A DNA stretch of 64,000 nt, from positions 8,414,293-8,478,292 of the forward strand of contig NC_086360.1 of NCBI RefSeq assembly GCF_036324505.1, read 5' to 3'. Shown here piece after piece: positions 48,351 through 59,941 of the stretch. The stretch's first letter is position 1, and each line of letters begins with the position of its first letter. The notes below the pieces were generated by a model. That model worked only from the letters and a program-made list of their open reading frames with translations, ran no database searches and was not told the DNA's origin. Origin of the DNA: Eleginops maclovinus (taxonomy: Eukaryota; Chordata; Actinopteri; Perciformes; Eleginopidae). The position numbers were made by a program, and so were the translations under genes.

Positions 48351-49679
48351 TCCAGTACGTCGGAAAGTTCTTTTGGGAGCGTCTTTGCGGCAAGTGCCTC
48401 TCTGTGAAGGAAGCAGTGGGTTGTTCGGATGTCTGGGTTTTGCGCTTTGGCCCTGCTAATGAAACCTCTGGCACAGCCAGTCATTGCAGCCGCACCATCA
48501 GTACAGATACTAATGCAGTTTTTCCAACTCAATCCTCCATTTTCAAGATACTCAGTTGTCACACGATAAATGTCTTCTCTTGTCGTTTTGTTTGGTAGCG
48601 GTTTGCAAAGTAAAAAATTCTCTCTAACACGGTCCCCATCCACAAACCGAACATTTGCCAAGAGCTGCACGTGCCCACTCACGTCTGTTGACTCATCAAG
48701 TTGTAAAGAGAAATGTCCACTTGTCTTGATTTTCCCCAAAACCACATCTTTGTTTTGTTGATTCGCCTCCCTTTTGTAGAACTCGACAGTGGGACCTTTG
48801 CTATTTCTTTTGCAGCTTGAGGCCCTAGCATTTTGTTCACGATTGCTGTACATGCTGGCATAATTACAGTGTCTGCAATAGTGTGGGGCGTCTTTGTTTT
48901 AGCCACTATTTCAGCTACGAGGTAGCTAGCTTCCAGTGCTTTCTCTGAGACTTTTGCAGATTTAATCATCATTTGTTTTTGACGGCTATGCTGACTTTTC
49001 ATTCGAACAACATATTCAGCATCCTTGTTAGCAAGTGATGGATGATTAGTGGTCAGGTGTCTTTTAAGTTTGCTCGGAACCATCCCTTCGTTTGACAGTT
49101 TCATGCCACATATTAAGCACAAAGGGAGAGGACATGCTGGATCCCCAGTACTGACGAAGCCAAATTTGAGGTAACTGTCATTGTATGTCCTCTTTTTAGC
49201 CTTACTGTTAGCGTCTACCTTTGTGACATTTGATGCAGACTCAGGGCTGGTGGGCGAAGGCTCGCATGTAGGCTGGGGCTCCATGTTACAGTCAATCATG
49301 TGCGGTTCTTGTGGGGCTTTTCTTTTAAAAAAACGATCCATGCTGTTGTTGCTTGTTCCTTACTCTTTTTGAAATGAAATGTATTTTCGCGGTTAAATCA
49401 AAAAATGCGCTGCGCTGGCATCTGACCCCGGTGGGCGGGTCCGTGAGTCAGATTTTTTAATTTAAATTGTTTTTAAATAAAAATTATGATTAATTTACAT
49501 TGTTAGTAATCCACTAGTAGGTAAAATAATGTATTTATGTATTCAAATTTTAAAACAAATTTTGGGGGGATTTTTTTATTTGTTATGTCAGAATACGTAA
49601 TTTTTTTGGCGGCACCCCTGACACAGTCGGGGGGCACCCCAGTGTGCCACGGCACCCACTTTGAGAAAGGCTGCCTTAG

Positions 49680-49917
49680 AGAGTCAGACACCCAGCACCT
49701 CTCCTTTTTCCTCAGATTTTGCACTGGATTAGACTTGTTCACAGGAAAGAGCATCACTGTCAGCTTCACACAAATTCAGGGATTTCAGAGAAGACCTGTT
49801 GCTCATACATGTGGCTGTTACTTGGAGTTGCCAGTCAGTTATGACAACTACACAGATTTTCGACATGAAATGAACAAAGTCTTGGAAAGCAACGTGTGGG
49901 TAATGGACATAGTCTAA
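49680..49917 (+). pseudogene. HECT E3 ligase C-terminal fragment (G2E3-like)
   Basis: The translation FLRFCTGLDLFTGKSI... to the stop at 49915-49917 matches the C-lobe of HECT domains, with the catalytic-cysteine context PVAHTCGCYLELP and the usual hydrophobic end (NVWVMDIV). Only about 70 residues remain; sequence upstream is the hAT element. HECT ligases transfer ubiquitin through this cysteine. It could be the last exon of a formerly complete gene or part of a mobile element with the convergent integrase gene. From 49918 to 50820 only AT-rich spacer is seen. Confidence 0.7.
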
Positions 49918-50822
49918 GATGCAAAGATTTCAGCCAACTGGAACTTGGACTGCCATCACAGGTTCATGTTTAGGATTTTTCTTTTTCACTTATGTTTTGT
50001 TAAACATTGTTTTCTGTTTCAGAACACATTATTTTAAGCAGTAAGATTGATGGCTTATATTGTTAGACCTCACAAACAACCACAAAGTGTTGTGGTTATT
50101 AAGAATCACATCTGGTAATGCTGAGGGTAATTTGGGAGAGAAAAATTGAGGGAATTTATTTACAACTATCAAGTCTGAATCTAGCAGGGCATTGCTATTT
50201 CAGAGAACATAGTGTTATGGTTATTCAATGAATCAAATATTGTGATGTCAAAGGTTAATTTGGGATGAGAGAAAATTTAATTAATTTGAGTCTATGTTTA
50301 CTTGATAGATTTAGAAACTTTGTGTTCACAAAGTTCACTCTTCTCTCACATCACATAGTAATCCTATCTTGTTATAATTTCCGTTTTCTTTTTCAAATTT
50401 CATATTTCAAGCACAACATGCTCTGTTCAGGTGCTGATGTTATGTACCAAAAGACAGCTTGGCACTGTCAACCTTTCCATAAGACTTTTAGATGGATTAT
50501 TATTTAAGGATCCCTACTTAAGCAAGTTGAATGCATTTAAACCAAAGCAAGTGCAGTTTTGTATGCTGTGATTGTTTAAGTATTTGAATAAAAAGTTCAT
50601 TTAACACGTGAGAAATTTATAGTCAATGTAAAAACAACAGTACTTTTGTGTGTACATACATTTTGTTAGACAGAACTGAACATGTCTCTAAAATAGCTAC
50701 AATTATATTTGTCTCAATCACAGGTTAAAATATGTGTGAATATATGACAAATTTCAGTCAGTGCACAAGTTTCAGTTTGTCCTGGAATGAAACCAATAGA
50801 AAATGTGACAGGCCCAGGTAAG

Positions 50823-52055
50823 TTAAGGATCTACTTCTAGTTCATTGGATATCAGCTGTCTGAGTTCAATATACAGGGTAACTGTTTCAAACACATCATT
50901 TGTTAGTATCAGATTATGCTCTGACATTAGGTCCACGCAGATATGGAACACATCTTCATCACATGGGAAGTCCTTGAACACACACTCTTCAAGGCATACA
51001 TTAACCTTCTCCAGGTCCAAACAATCCCTGCCTCCGTACAGTTGAGGGACTGCATGCAATATGGAGGGACGTCCATGAGGTGATCGTGAGTTGTGGACCT
51101 GGCGGACTCTGTGGTTGTTCCAAGTCAATACAACCTCCTTAAGTTCTACCTAGGAGGTAAATAATATTCAGTCAGACAGAGTGTGTAAAAATATTGGGGA
51201 TTGTTAATTAATCCTGGCACATGATTTGCTTCATTTTATTGTTTGAAGAAAGCAAAACCAGATCAAGGACTTGTCCAAAAAGTTGCCTGAAAAATAGCCA
51301 TCTTCTGTCAGTTTATCAAATAGGTCTATCCAAAACTGGACACACTCACTTCGCAAGATCAGCCACCATCGTTCGATTCGCTGGTTAGCAGTGCTTGGAC
51401 CAAAGGTTACACTGTCTGTTTCAGCTTGGTTCTCAGAAAAATGCAAAAACCGCTGGATTTCAGCCATATGGCCATTTCCTGTTCCTGAATCAAGTCTGAT
51501 TCTGGCAGGGCATCCACCAGAATTGATCACAGCATCCATAAAGTAGCCAGCAATGACCTTAGGGTCGTTGTTTGTTTTGTAAGCTTCCAGCCAGATCATC
51601 TTTCTGGAAAATCCATCGATGCATCCACTGATTGCAATTCCAAATGGCTTGAGCTTGTCATAGCCATCAATATGCCAGACATAGTTTGGACCACAGCTGT
51701 GGTAAACACGCCTTCGTAGTCTGTTTCTTGACCTCAGATCGACACCTTCACCGTCCAATAACTGTAGTAATATTTGCACCGTTTCTCTGTCAGTCACAAT
51801 TCCATGTAACCAACATTTTTGGTGCATCCACCTGTAACCATGGCACTGACCAGATGTTTCCAGTTGCTGTTCAATTAAAGTTGCCACCTCAGCCACATCG
51901 GTTTTGTTCTTTCTACGCCAGAGTTGCTTCTTGCTTAAAATCCTTTCAAGGGTGCACTTGCTTAGTACAATCCCATGTGAATCACCAAGCAAATTAAGCA
52001 TTTCATTTGTTGTAAAGCCACGTTTAAAGTAGTCCTCAATATACTCACAATCCAT
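50823..52055 (-). CDS. DDE integrase-like transposase gene (two segments)
   Basis: Segment one, from ATG 52055 to 51231, has an N-terminal helix-turn-helix-like region (FTTNEMLNLLGDSHGIVLSK) followed by an integrase core: D in YVWHIDGYDKL, D in RIRLDSGTGNGH and E in ANQRIERWW (DD38E). Segment two (about 51147 to 50823) continues with LTWNNHRVRQ and a C-terminal domain. About 90 bp with a stop separates them. A TTCTACCTAGG context gives an acceptor-like AG, but no clear donor is seen, so this is either an intron or decay. This integrase type is widespread in fish and invertebrate genomes and is usually annotated only as an integrase core domain protein. The catalytic residues are intact. Confidence 0.7.
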
Positions 52056-52098
52056 TTCTGTTTCAATCTCCCCACACCAAAGAGCTGCTACTTGAACT

Positions 52099-53027
52099 CA
52101 GTGGCGGTGCGTCAATAGTGGGCGCTTGGGCGCCGCCCACCCTGACTTTTTGAGTTAAAAAACGTTATATATACAACATAATTGAAATAAGAAATGTACC
52201 GTGTTTATGGGTTAAATGTGTATGGGAGACCACTGTCAAGAACCGCTAAAATGTGTCCGGACATAATATATTGCCATTCGCCTTTTCTGAGAATAGGCAG
52301 GTCGGCTACCGTCCGTGGGCGCCGATAACATGGGAGTCTATAGGAGAGCTTATACTTTTCTCAGTCATTTTAGCAAGGATAGCTTTTCATTGGGGGATGA
52401 AACTTAGATCTGTGGGCGCAAATCTTTGCGCCCACAGCCAATGGCATTGTTTCTTAGTTCAATGTGACATTCTTAGATACGCGATTGGACTATTTCAGCG
52501 AATCAGCATCGTTATCATTCCCTAACCACAAGCGTAAAGAGCAGCACCGTAGCTAGCTGAAACTTAGATTGAGTGAATATGGCGACATCGATGGCTGAGA
52601 ACTCCGTGCAAGCTCTACTTAAAACACCGTTTCATCGACTATCAGATGTCGAAAAGAAGAAATTGAAAGACTTGGGACCCGAGCGTCCGGATTTAAACAT
52701 TCAACAGACGACCACTGATCGCGGGAGAACCTACACTCGGACTTTCTCCTCAAACTTGTATGCTAAGCGGAATTGGTTAGCTGGTTGTACAGTGAGCAAT
52801 GCCTTTTTTTGTTTCCCTTGTCTGTTATTTCAAAGTCCTGGGACTGAAACACTTTGGACTACAACCGGGATGAAGGATCTAAAGCACTTCACACAAAAAT
52901 GTAAGAAGCACGAATGTGGCCGCAGCCACCTAACCAACTGTCTTAAGCTAAACCTCTAAAAAAGTGCTATTTAAACCGTGCCGCCCAACTGCGCCCCCCC
53001 AAAAAAAATGTTCACCAGCCGCCACTG
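52099..53027 (+). mobile_element. hAT element, internally deleted (929 bp)
   Basis: The termini CAGTGGCGGTGCG and CACCAGCCGCCACTG are inverted repeats. The 8-bp target duplication CTTGAACT (52091-52098 and 53028-53035) is perfect. It carries only the first part of a transposase gene. Confidence 0.93.
52579..52959 (+). pseudogene. hAT transposase N-terminus with TTF-type zinc finger
   Basis: The frame encodes an N-terminal region ending in a TTF-type finger (FFCFPCLLFQ preceded by the RNWLAGC segment, then GMKDLKHF). It stops after 127 residues at the internal deletion. Full-length proteins of this kind (ZMYM/TTF hAT transposases) are several times longer. Confidence 0.8.
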
Positions 53028-53044
53028 CTTGAACTGCTGTGTGA

Positions 53045-53265
53045 AAATATCTCACAATTATAACTTTTTATCTCATAATTTCGACTTTTTTATCTCATAA
53101 TTATGACTTTTTATCTCATAATTTCGACTTTTTTATCTCATAATTATGACTTTTTATCTCATAATTATGACTTTTTATCTCATAATTTAGACTTTTATCT
53201 TATAATTATGACTTTTTATCTCATAATTTCGACTTTTTATCTCATAATTTCGACTTTTTTACTTT
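53045..53265. repeat. Tandem repeat, about 21-bp unit
   Basis: About ten units of TTTTTATCTCATAATTATGAC, with a TTTCGAC variant, are arranged head to tail. Frames read through it are repeat artefacts. Confidence 0.93.
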
Positions 53266-53959
53266 TTTTCCCCTCTTTTTTTATGGCGGAAATGGGCTTC
53301 CATAGAAATGGGCTTCCATACACTTCAGACACAAGTAAGGTGAAAATGACGAACCTGGCAACTACGTATGATTCGGCCCGTACAGCGTCATATGACGCTC
53401 AAGGAGTGGAAAAGGTAAACAAACTCCACCAGTTGACCCGGAATCCAGTTAAACTGGAACACCGGAGCTGGTGCCGATAAAGTAGGGTGACCAGACGTCC
53501 CCGATTTCCGGGGACAGTCCCCGTTTTCAGTGACTTGTCCCCGGCTGCTGCTGTCCCTGGAAATGTCCCCGGTTTTCACTGTGACTGAAATATCCGAAAC
53601 TGGAATAAAGTGGGATGGGGACCGAAAAATGTTGACCAAACGACACGTATCGTTGCGTACCCTACTCGCACAGGCTAAAGCCAGCCAGAACAAGTGCCAA
53701 GAATGCCCGTCTTTCTGGTCATCTGATTGGTGGAATAGCTGCGCGGTAGAATATTTCTCTTCGGGAGCGCAACCCTGGCCAGGGGCAGCTGCCAGCTTCA
53801 CGTAGCTAGTAGAGTATGCGCTTATTACATGGTATTCAATGCATTCATTCAGCCAGCACAGTACACACAGCAGAAACATCATTGATTGGATAGATAGGCG
53901 AACCAAAGGTGTTCTTGTAAGTGTTGCAATTATGTTGCAATTATGAAGATGTACAAAAG

Positions 53960-54330
53960 TTACAAGGTGTGGTGAAAGTCATGGAAATAAGGGGAAGTAC
54001 AGTTAAACTCAGTTATGTGAAGTGTGTACAAAAGGAAAATTCACACAGACAAGAAATAGGGAACCAGATAGAAAGTCTGAGAAACCCTTAGAACTAGTCC
54101 TGATGTAACTGGCCCCATGTCTACACCAAGTGCAGAAGTACACAGATATGCACAGTCTTTTACAGACGATTATTCAGGCACCGTGATGGTGTATTTTCTA
54201 AAGACAAAAAGCGATACAGTGCAAGCCACAGAAAGGTTCTTAGCCGACATAGCACCTTATGGAGAAGTCAAGTGTATTCGTTCAGACAACGGCACTGAGT
54301 TTACAAGCCGTGACTTCCAAGCACTGTTAA
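53960..54330 (+). pseudogene. Ty1/Copia integrase fragment
   Basis: The translation in two frames shows CEVCTKGK (end of the zinc finger), then GPMSTPSAEVHRYAQSFTDD and IRSDNGTEFTS. These are the integrase core of a Copia-type element with two of its three acidic residues. It ends where the inverted duplication begins. The rest of the element is absent. Confidence 0.85.
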
Positions 54331-54543
54331 CTCGCGCTGTAAAGGAAATATCCCTTAACTTTCCCCTTAACTGCCGAATCGGACACAAGGGTTGCTACAG
54401 GCTAGAACCAGAAAAGCAAAAGATCGGATCTTGAACCGGATCCAGTAATATAAGTTCTGACAAGAGCAAAATGTCTCAGTGCTCTCCAGGGGGACAACTG
54501 TATTTTATATGTAGAAGTGTATTTATTGGCATTTCTTTACTTG

Positions 54544-55908
54544 CAGAGGCGGCTGGCCCATAGGGGGCGCTGGGGCTCTGCCCCACCAGCTGTTGAGGGG
54601 AAAAAATATTTTTTGCATATTTTTTTTTAAATCAATGTCAGTTTTACTTAATAGTGTGTGTGCCTACATGCAATTTAAATCATTTAAACAACATTTCCAC
54701 CAACTAACACTCATTAAACAGTGAATTTCCACTGACAGACAGTGTATCATTCTCTCATGGGGCGATCGGCAAAGTGCCCCTGACCGGCAGCTAAACAGCC
54801 AATCCGGTTATGGTTGCTAGGGGGAAATTATGAATAATTGGCCTATCAACGTCGCCAAATTTAACGCCGGTGGGGCGCTGGAAATTTAGCCCCAACTGCT
54901 ACGTAAAATGCGTGAAGGTTTAGGATTGCTGTAGCTACATAAGGAGCCAGCGATAGTTTTTTTTCGTAGTGCGACTCTCAGACTCTGTCCTACGCTACGT
55001 GGGGAAAAAATATGCGCGACGACGCTTTGTTGTTTCTCTCAGGCTGTGACATGCAATGACAACTGTGTGGCACTGATGCTGTTTTCTCCAAGTAAATGCA
55101 TTTTTCCTTGAGAGAGGGTATTAAAATACGGAGCCCCTAAGGTGACATGAAAAAAAAAAAAAAAAGTTTAGTTTCATGTGCTCACGTGAAACTTTCACGT
55201 GCTCACGTGAAACCTTCACGTGCTCACGTGAAAGTTTTAGGTGAGCACGTGAAAGCTGTAGATTGATGTAGCCTGGCCCATAGGGCTACTGGAGACAGTC
55301 AGTGAAAGAAATGACTACAGTAGCCTACAGGAGTTAGTTGCGCTATATTTCAATCTCGGTCTTTATTATAAGGACATTGCTGCTTTGCTCGCAAGTCGTC
55401 ACCATTTTCACGTGCGTCACCAGTTTCACGTGCACACGTGAAAGTTTCACGTGAGCACGTGAAACTAAACTTTTTTTTTTTTTTTTTTCATGTCACCTTA
55501 GGGGCTCCATATTAAAATAATCTGTTTATGTAAATTTTTTTGAAAATAACTTGGTTCTAAATTCTTTGTATATGTTACATTTTAATAGGAAAGTTCTGTT
55601 TCATTCTCTCTTCTCAACCCACACTCACTCATTCACTCACTCACTGTTGATTTGTATAGATTCAGCTGAAATCATACCCTTGTTGTTAATTTATCCCTTG
55701 ATTGTATTGTATAGTATTTGATAGCATAAAGTCTAATATAGCTGTAAATTGTTACTTTTTCTGTGAAGCTGGAAACTGTGAAATGAAATTATTATTGTGG
55801 AACTGTAGTCATTTTCTGACTGTTCATTTGAATGCTTATGCTAGATTAGGCAGGGAAATCTGTTGGCACACTAGCCCCACCAAGATTTTTTTTCACCAGC
55901 CGCCACTG
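54544..55908. mobile_element. Non-autonomous hAT element (1365 bp)
   Basis: Termini CAGAGGCGGCTGG and CCAGCCGCCACTG are inverted with one mismatch. The perfect 8-bp target duplication is TTTACTTG (54536-54543 and 55909-55916). The empty site is intact, as its reverse complement CAAGTAAA, at 24769-24776. There is no transposase; a MITE is nested inside. Confidence 0.95.
55129..55509. mobile_element. Nested MITE with 10-bp target duplication (MULE-like)
   Basis: It is a 381-bp element with termini CGGAGCCCCTAAGGTGACAT and the inverse ending GGGGCTCCA, then poly-A/poly-T. It is flanked by a perfect 10-bp duplication TATTAAAATA (55119-55128 and 55510-55519). A 9-10-bp duplication points to the Mutator superfamily. 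Both inner arms carry repeated CACGTG motifs. Confidence 0.85.
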
Positions 55909-56413
55909 TTTACTTGTAAGGATTTCTTTCCGATACTGCTTGTGTGACGAATTAAAGCCAACTGATGGAGAACACAGAAAAATGTCTGGAAATTTCCATC
56001 AAATGACTTCAGATAAATCATACTGCACTGATTCTTGAAACTTTGGCAAAAACATGTCCCACTAGGAAAGGTGCTAATTCTGTTGAAAATTAATAAAATT
56101 TTCATGAATAGAAAGAATCAAGGTTATAATCAGGGGGCCCTTTGCACATTTGTAAGGTTATTTCATAGGTTTGTATTTAATTTGTATTAATTTAAAGATT
56201 GTATGCTGGCGCATTGCCTACAAAATCAGTTGTCCTCGGATAGGAGATAATAATTTCAACTTGATTAAAAAAAATAAAAGTAATAATTGAATTGAATAAT
56301 ATCTTTACCACATGAAAGAGTACATTGTAATATCTATAAAAAACTACAAACAGTGAGTTTAGAACAATATTTACTATTATTTTGTGGTAGCTCAAAATGT
56401 GTCCCACATATTC

Positions 56414-59400
56414 GTCACCACCGTCAGATATTTATATAAAGCAATAAAATCTGGCAACTACAAGGTCAACTACATTTCTGAGGACCCCATTGTCAAACCT
56501 TGACCTCTACTGCATGCTCCAAGATCACCCAAGCTCCTGTAAGTTTATCATTTTCTCTTAAACTTGTTCATATTTTTTGACACTGCTACTGTCACAACCA
56601 TAACATGTCACCACCGTTTCTTTTTTATGAATAATATTATATTAGATTATGACATGAATGTATACTTTTCAAGAAGGGGTCTGAGATAGCTAGCAATAGA
56701 GGGTAAACAAGATGGCTAATGTGAACAACTCAGGCATATCATGTGAAAGAGTAGGTTTTTGTCACCACCGTCAGATTTTCTGTCTGACGGTGGACAGCCT
56801 ACACTGCATGCTAGTACAATTGATGAACTATACCGTCAGCCTATTGTCCGACCCTAGGGGATGAAGTGTGCCTTCCATCTCTCTCAATTCACTATTATGC
56901 CATGTTTATTTTGCTTACATCATTTAGGGTGCACATAGTGCACCTACTACCTACCTACATAGCATATAGTATACAATTCCCCTTGTAGGCTATGCACCTC
57001 CAATGACTACTATGTCATGGCATGACAACATTTAACCAAATCTAACATGCACTGTAATTCCCTACAATTTCATAGTCATTACTCTCAACTTTGACTTTGT
57101 ATTTTAGGAAGTTATGGCTAGACAGCAGCTATCAGTTGAGGAGAGAAGGAGAAGAAACAGGGAATATCAGAAGAAGCGGAGAGAAAAAATACACAGTGAG
57201 GCAGAGTTAAAGGATGAATACCTCAGAACGGAAAGGCAAAGATGGAAGAAGAGGGTTGTGGAAGGGAAGCTCAAAAATATCAATGAATTGAATGAAAGGG
57301 AAAAGAGAAGTCAGAGAAAGGCTTGGAAACGTAGACAACAAGTATCAAGAGAACGTAAGAGAAAGGGCTCAGATCACCCAGAAACTCCCCCAGACAGTCC
57401 AGTGGATCAGGCCATACACGAGCCAGCTCGGTGTAGGCAGGCTATAGCAGGAGAAAGGGAAAGAAAGAAAACAAGAGCAAGATACTCTAGAGAGCTGAAA
57501 GCTATGAGAAATAAACTTCAGGAGGTAACAAAGGATAGGAACAAAATTAGAAAGCATTGGGTACGAGAACAAGCATGTACTACACAAAAGAACAGAAAAC
57601 AGGCTTTTGCACAGTATCAGAATCAAAGCGACAAGATGCGTCTGCCATTTGGGCTCACATGGAACCAGTCCTAAAAGATGTTCGTTTAAAGTTTCCAAAG
57701 GTTGACACCATTCACTTTTGGTCAGATGGCCCCAGCAAGCAGTACAAAAACAAAAATAACTTTTCTCTCCTCTGCAGTGTCCCTCCAACTCTAGGTTTCA
57801 AGAGACAAACCTGGAACTTCTTCCCCACCTCACATGGGAAGGGAGCCCCAGACGGCATTGGAGGAACTGTGAAACGGACTGCAGACAGCCTTATACTGCG
57901 GGGGCATGACATTGTCAATGGGAATTTCTTTCATGAGATGGTTGGCAGAAGTCTTTGCAGCACTAAGCTCTACTTAATTGCTGAAGCTGACGTGCAGCCA
58001 TACGATGCACTCCTTTCTCAACCACTAAAACCTGTACCTGGAACAAGGAAACTCCATCAGGTCACACCAACACACCGAAACTCTGAGATCCATTGCAGAT
58101 CACTGTCCTGTTTCTGCACTGAGCCACAGATGTGTGAGTGTTTCAGCCCAACACTATTCCAGCTGACCGACAACACATCCAGGGTACAGGTTGAGGATGA
58201 TGGTCCTGTACCAATGCGAAAGAGAAAAGGTCCTTTGGCCATGTTGATGGAGGAAATGGAATGGGGGGGAAAGTGAGCAGGAGGAAATGGAGCAAGAACC
58301 ACTGACCAAGAGTGGTCCTGAGGGGACTGTGACAGATCTATCTGCTGATGTAGTTCATTGCGGAGATTGGCTTGCGGTCATTTATGACCAGAATTGGTGG
58401 TTGGCAAAGGCTGTCACTGTGGACGCTCATCATCAAGATGTGGAAGTGGAGTTTCTCCACCCTCATGGGCCCAACACACAGTTCCATCCAAAAGGAGGCG
58501 GAGCGGATAAGTGCTTCATACCATATGACCATATTCTGGTCAAACTTGTGGAACCATCATCACCAGGTCGTGCAAGCAGGACGAGGGAGTTATACAACCT
58601 TTCTGCTGAAGTCATGGACTTCATAGAGGAGAAACATATAAAATGTATAGTTCCTAAAGCTAAATGAGAGGTGGAGTGACTGTAAAACAGTCAGGGAATT
58701 CTCACAGGAGTTCACAAATGAATTATTGTTATTTTTGTGCCAGATGTGTTCTGTAGTATTTCTGTATTTTAAAACATCTCAGTTTATGGAAAAGAGACTA
58801 TAACATGTAGTTATTAATGTATCTGTTCTTCACATCAAATAGTTTATAGTTTAGTTTACAGAAGAATATGATCTATATTATTTTATGAGTTGGGGGCACT
58901 GCCTGACAGTTAAATATGAGGTCAGTGATGCTTTCTATCTTATTGCCACTGGTAATGATTCTTTTTTATTTATGATGATTATTAAGGGGAACTTTTATTA
59001 ATGATAGCCTATTACTAAATCATCTAAATGATGATAAATGATTTTACTATGATGATTTGATATTTGATGATATGGGGATGGGGTACTTTTAAAAAAGATA
59101 TTGGTTTAATTGAAGCCTACCTTATATTCCTGGAAAAATGTTTATCACAGTTCTCAGGATTGTTACTTTATGGACCTAATAGTTAAATAAATGTGTTAAG
59201 CAAGAATCTATTGACTTGAGTGTAATACATTTTGGAATAATATGTTGTAATGAGGCCACTGTCACCACCGTCAGATTAGTGTCACCACCGTCAGTTCTAA
59301 GGTCACCACCGTCAGAGGGAGATTTATTTGTTTTAAATGAATATGCTTACGATATATTTCTTCAGTGCTGGTGAGTTATTAAAGTAATAGTCTTGTTTAA

Positions 59401-59655
59401 TACAACAATATGTTTGTTTAATGAAAACACATTATTTTTCCTATTAAGGCTTAAAGTAAACGTTGTATGATGTTGATCTTTTAGAGGAGTACATGTGAAA
59501 CAGTATAGAAAATTAACAAAACTGAATATTCACATTTAACAGCATATATGTGTACTAAACACATTACCAGATAATGATTTTAAAAACTCTAAATACATAT
59601 TAGACCAAATAAATAAATACAAAATAGCTTTTTATTGTGTCTGACGGTGTTGACA
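56414..59655. repeat. GTCACCACCGTCAG iterons flanking the Sola-like transposase
   Basis: Exact copies occur at 56414, 56761, 59261, 59281 and 59302, and a degenerate one at 56607. Inverse copies (CTGACGGTG) occur at 56784 and 59641. The copy pair at 56761/56784 forms a hairpin. None lies inside the coding frames. They are likely transposase binding sites. Confidence 0.75.
57114..58667 (+). pseudogene. Sola-like transposase, frameshifted
   Basis: The first frame (57114-57674) is a highly basic coiled region rich in Arg, Lys and Glu (LSVEERRRRNREYQKKRREK). The second (from about 57640 to 58276) has the core with FWSDGPSKQYKNK and WNFFPTSHGKGAPDGIGG. The third (about 58275-58667) has an SH3/Tudor-like fold candidate (GDWLAVIYDQNWWLAKAV). 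The second-to-third shift is at a G-run near 58262. The first-to-second change near 57620 may reflect an internal deletion. I recognise the motif set from fish transposon proteins but cannot fix the family with certainty. Confidence 0.65.
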
Positions 59656-59941
59656 AAAGCAAAGTAATAATTGGAAAAACGCCTATTTTTAAAAAAAAAT
59701 ACAAAATGAGGAGGTTGCACCGGTACATTGCTGAAGAGCTAAGACCTTGGTCTATAATGATATACCTTTAGATTTTGTAATTTAACTAACTGTTTATTTT
59801 CAAAATTAAAACCTGTTTTATCCAAATTCCCAAGAATCAGTGACTGATTAACATGTGTTGGCTAATCAATTGAGGCAACACACAGTGATTCACACTGATG
59901 CAAGAGTCAAATGCAATACTGCCCACCCCCTGATTTTGTTA

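Larger units (their letters stand above)
56026..59842 (+). mobile_element. Sola-like DNA transposon (3817 bp)
   Basis: Terminal inverted repeats begin CACTGATTCTTG at both ends and stay similar for about 30 bp. The 4-bp target duplication is ACTG (56022-56025 and 59843-59846); the empty site is in the proximal arm near 24662. Four-base duplications are characteristic of the Sola superfamily, and the transposase has a matching SDGP/QYK motif. The family name is my inference; the element boundaries are directly visible. Confidence 0.75.

Noticed and set aside
53487..53600. Start of another hAT element (TAGGGTGACCAGACG with repeated CCCCG)
   Set aside because: It resembles a transposon end, but no matching inverted end or duplication was found in the window.
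56414..59655. GTCACCACCGTCAG repeats as a CRISPR-like array
   Set aside because: Spacing is irregular, copies flank a transposase, and the host is a vertebrate. These are element iterons.
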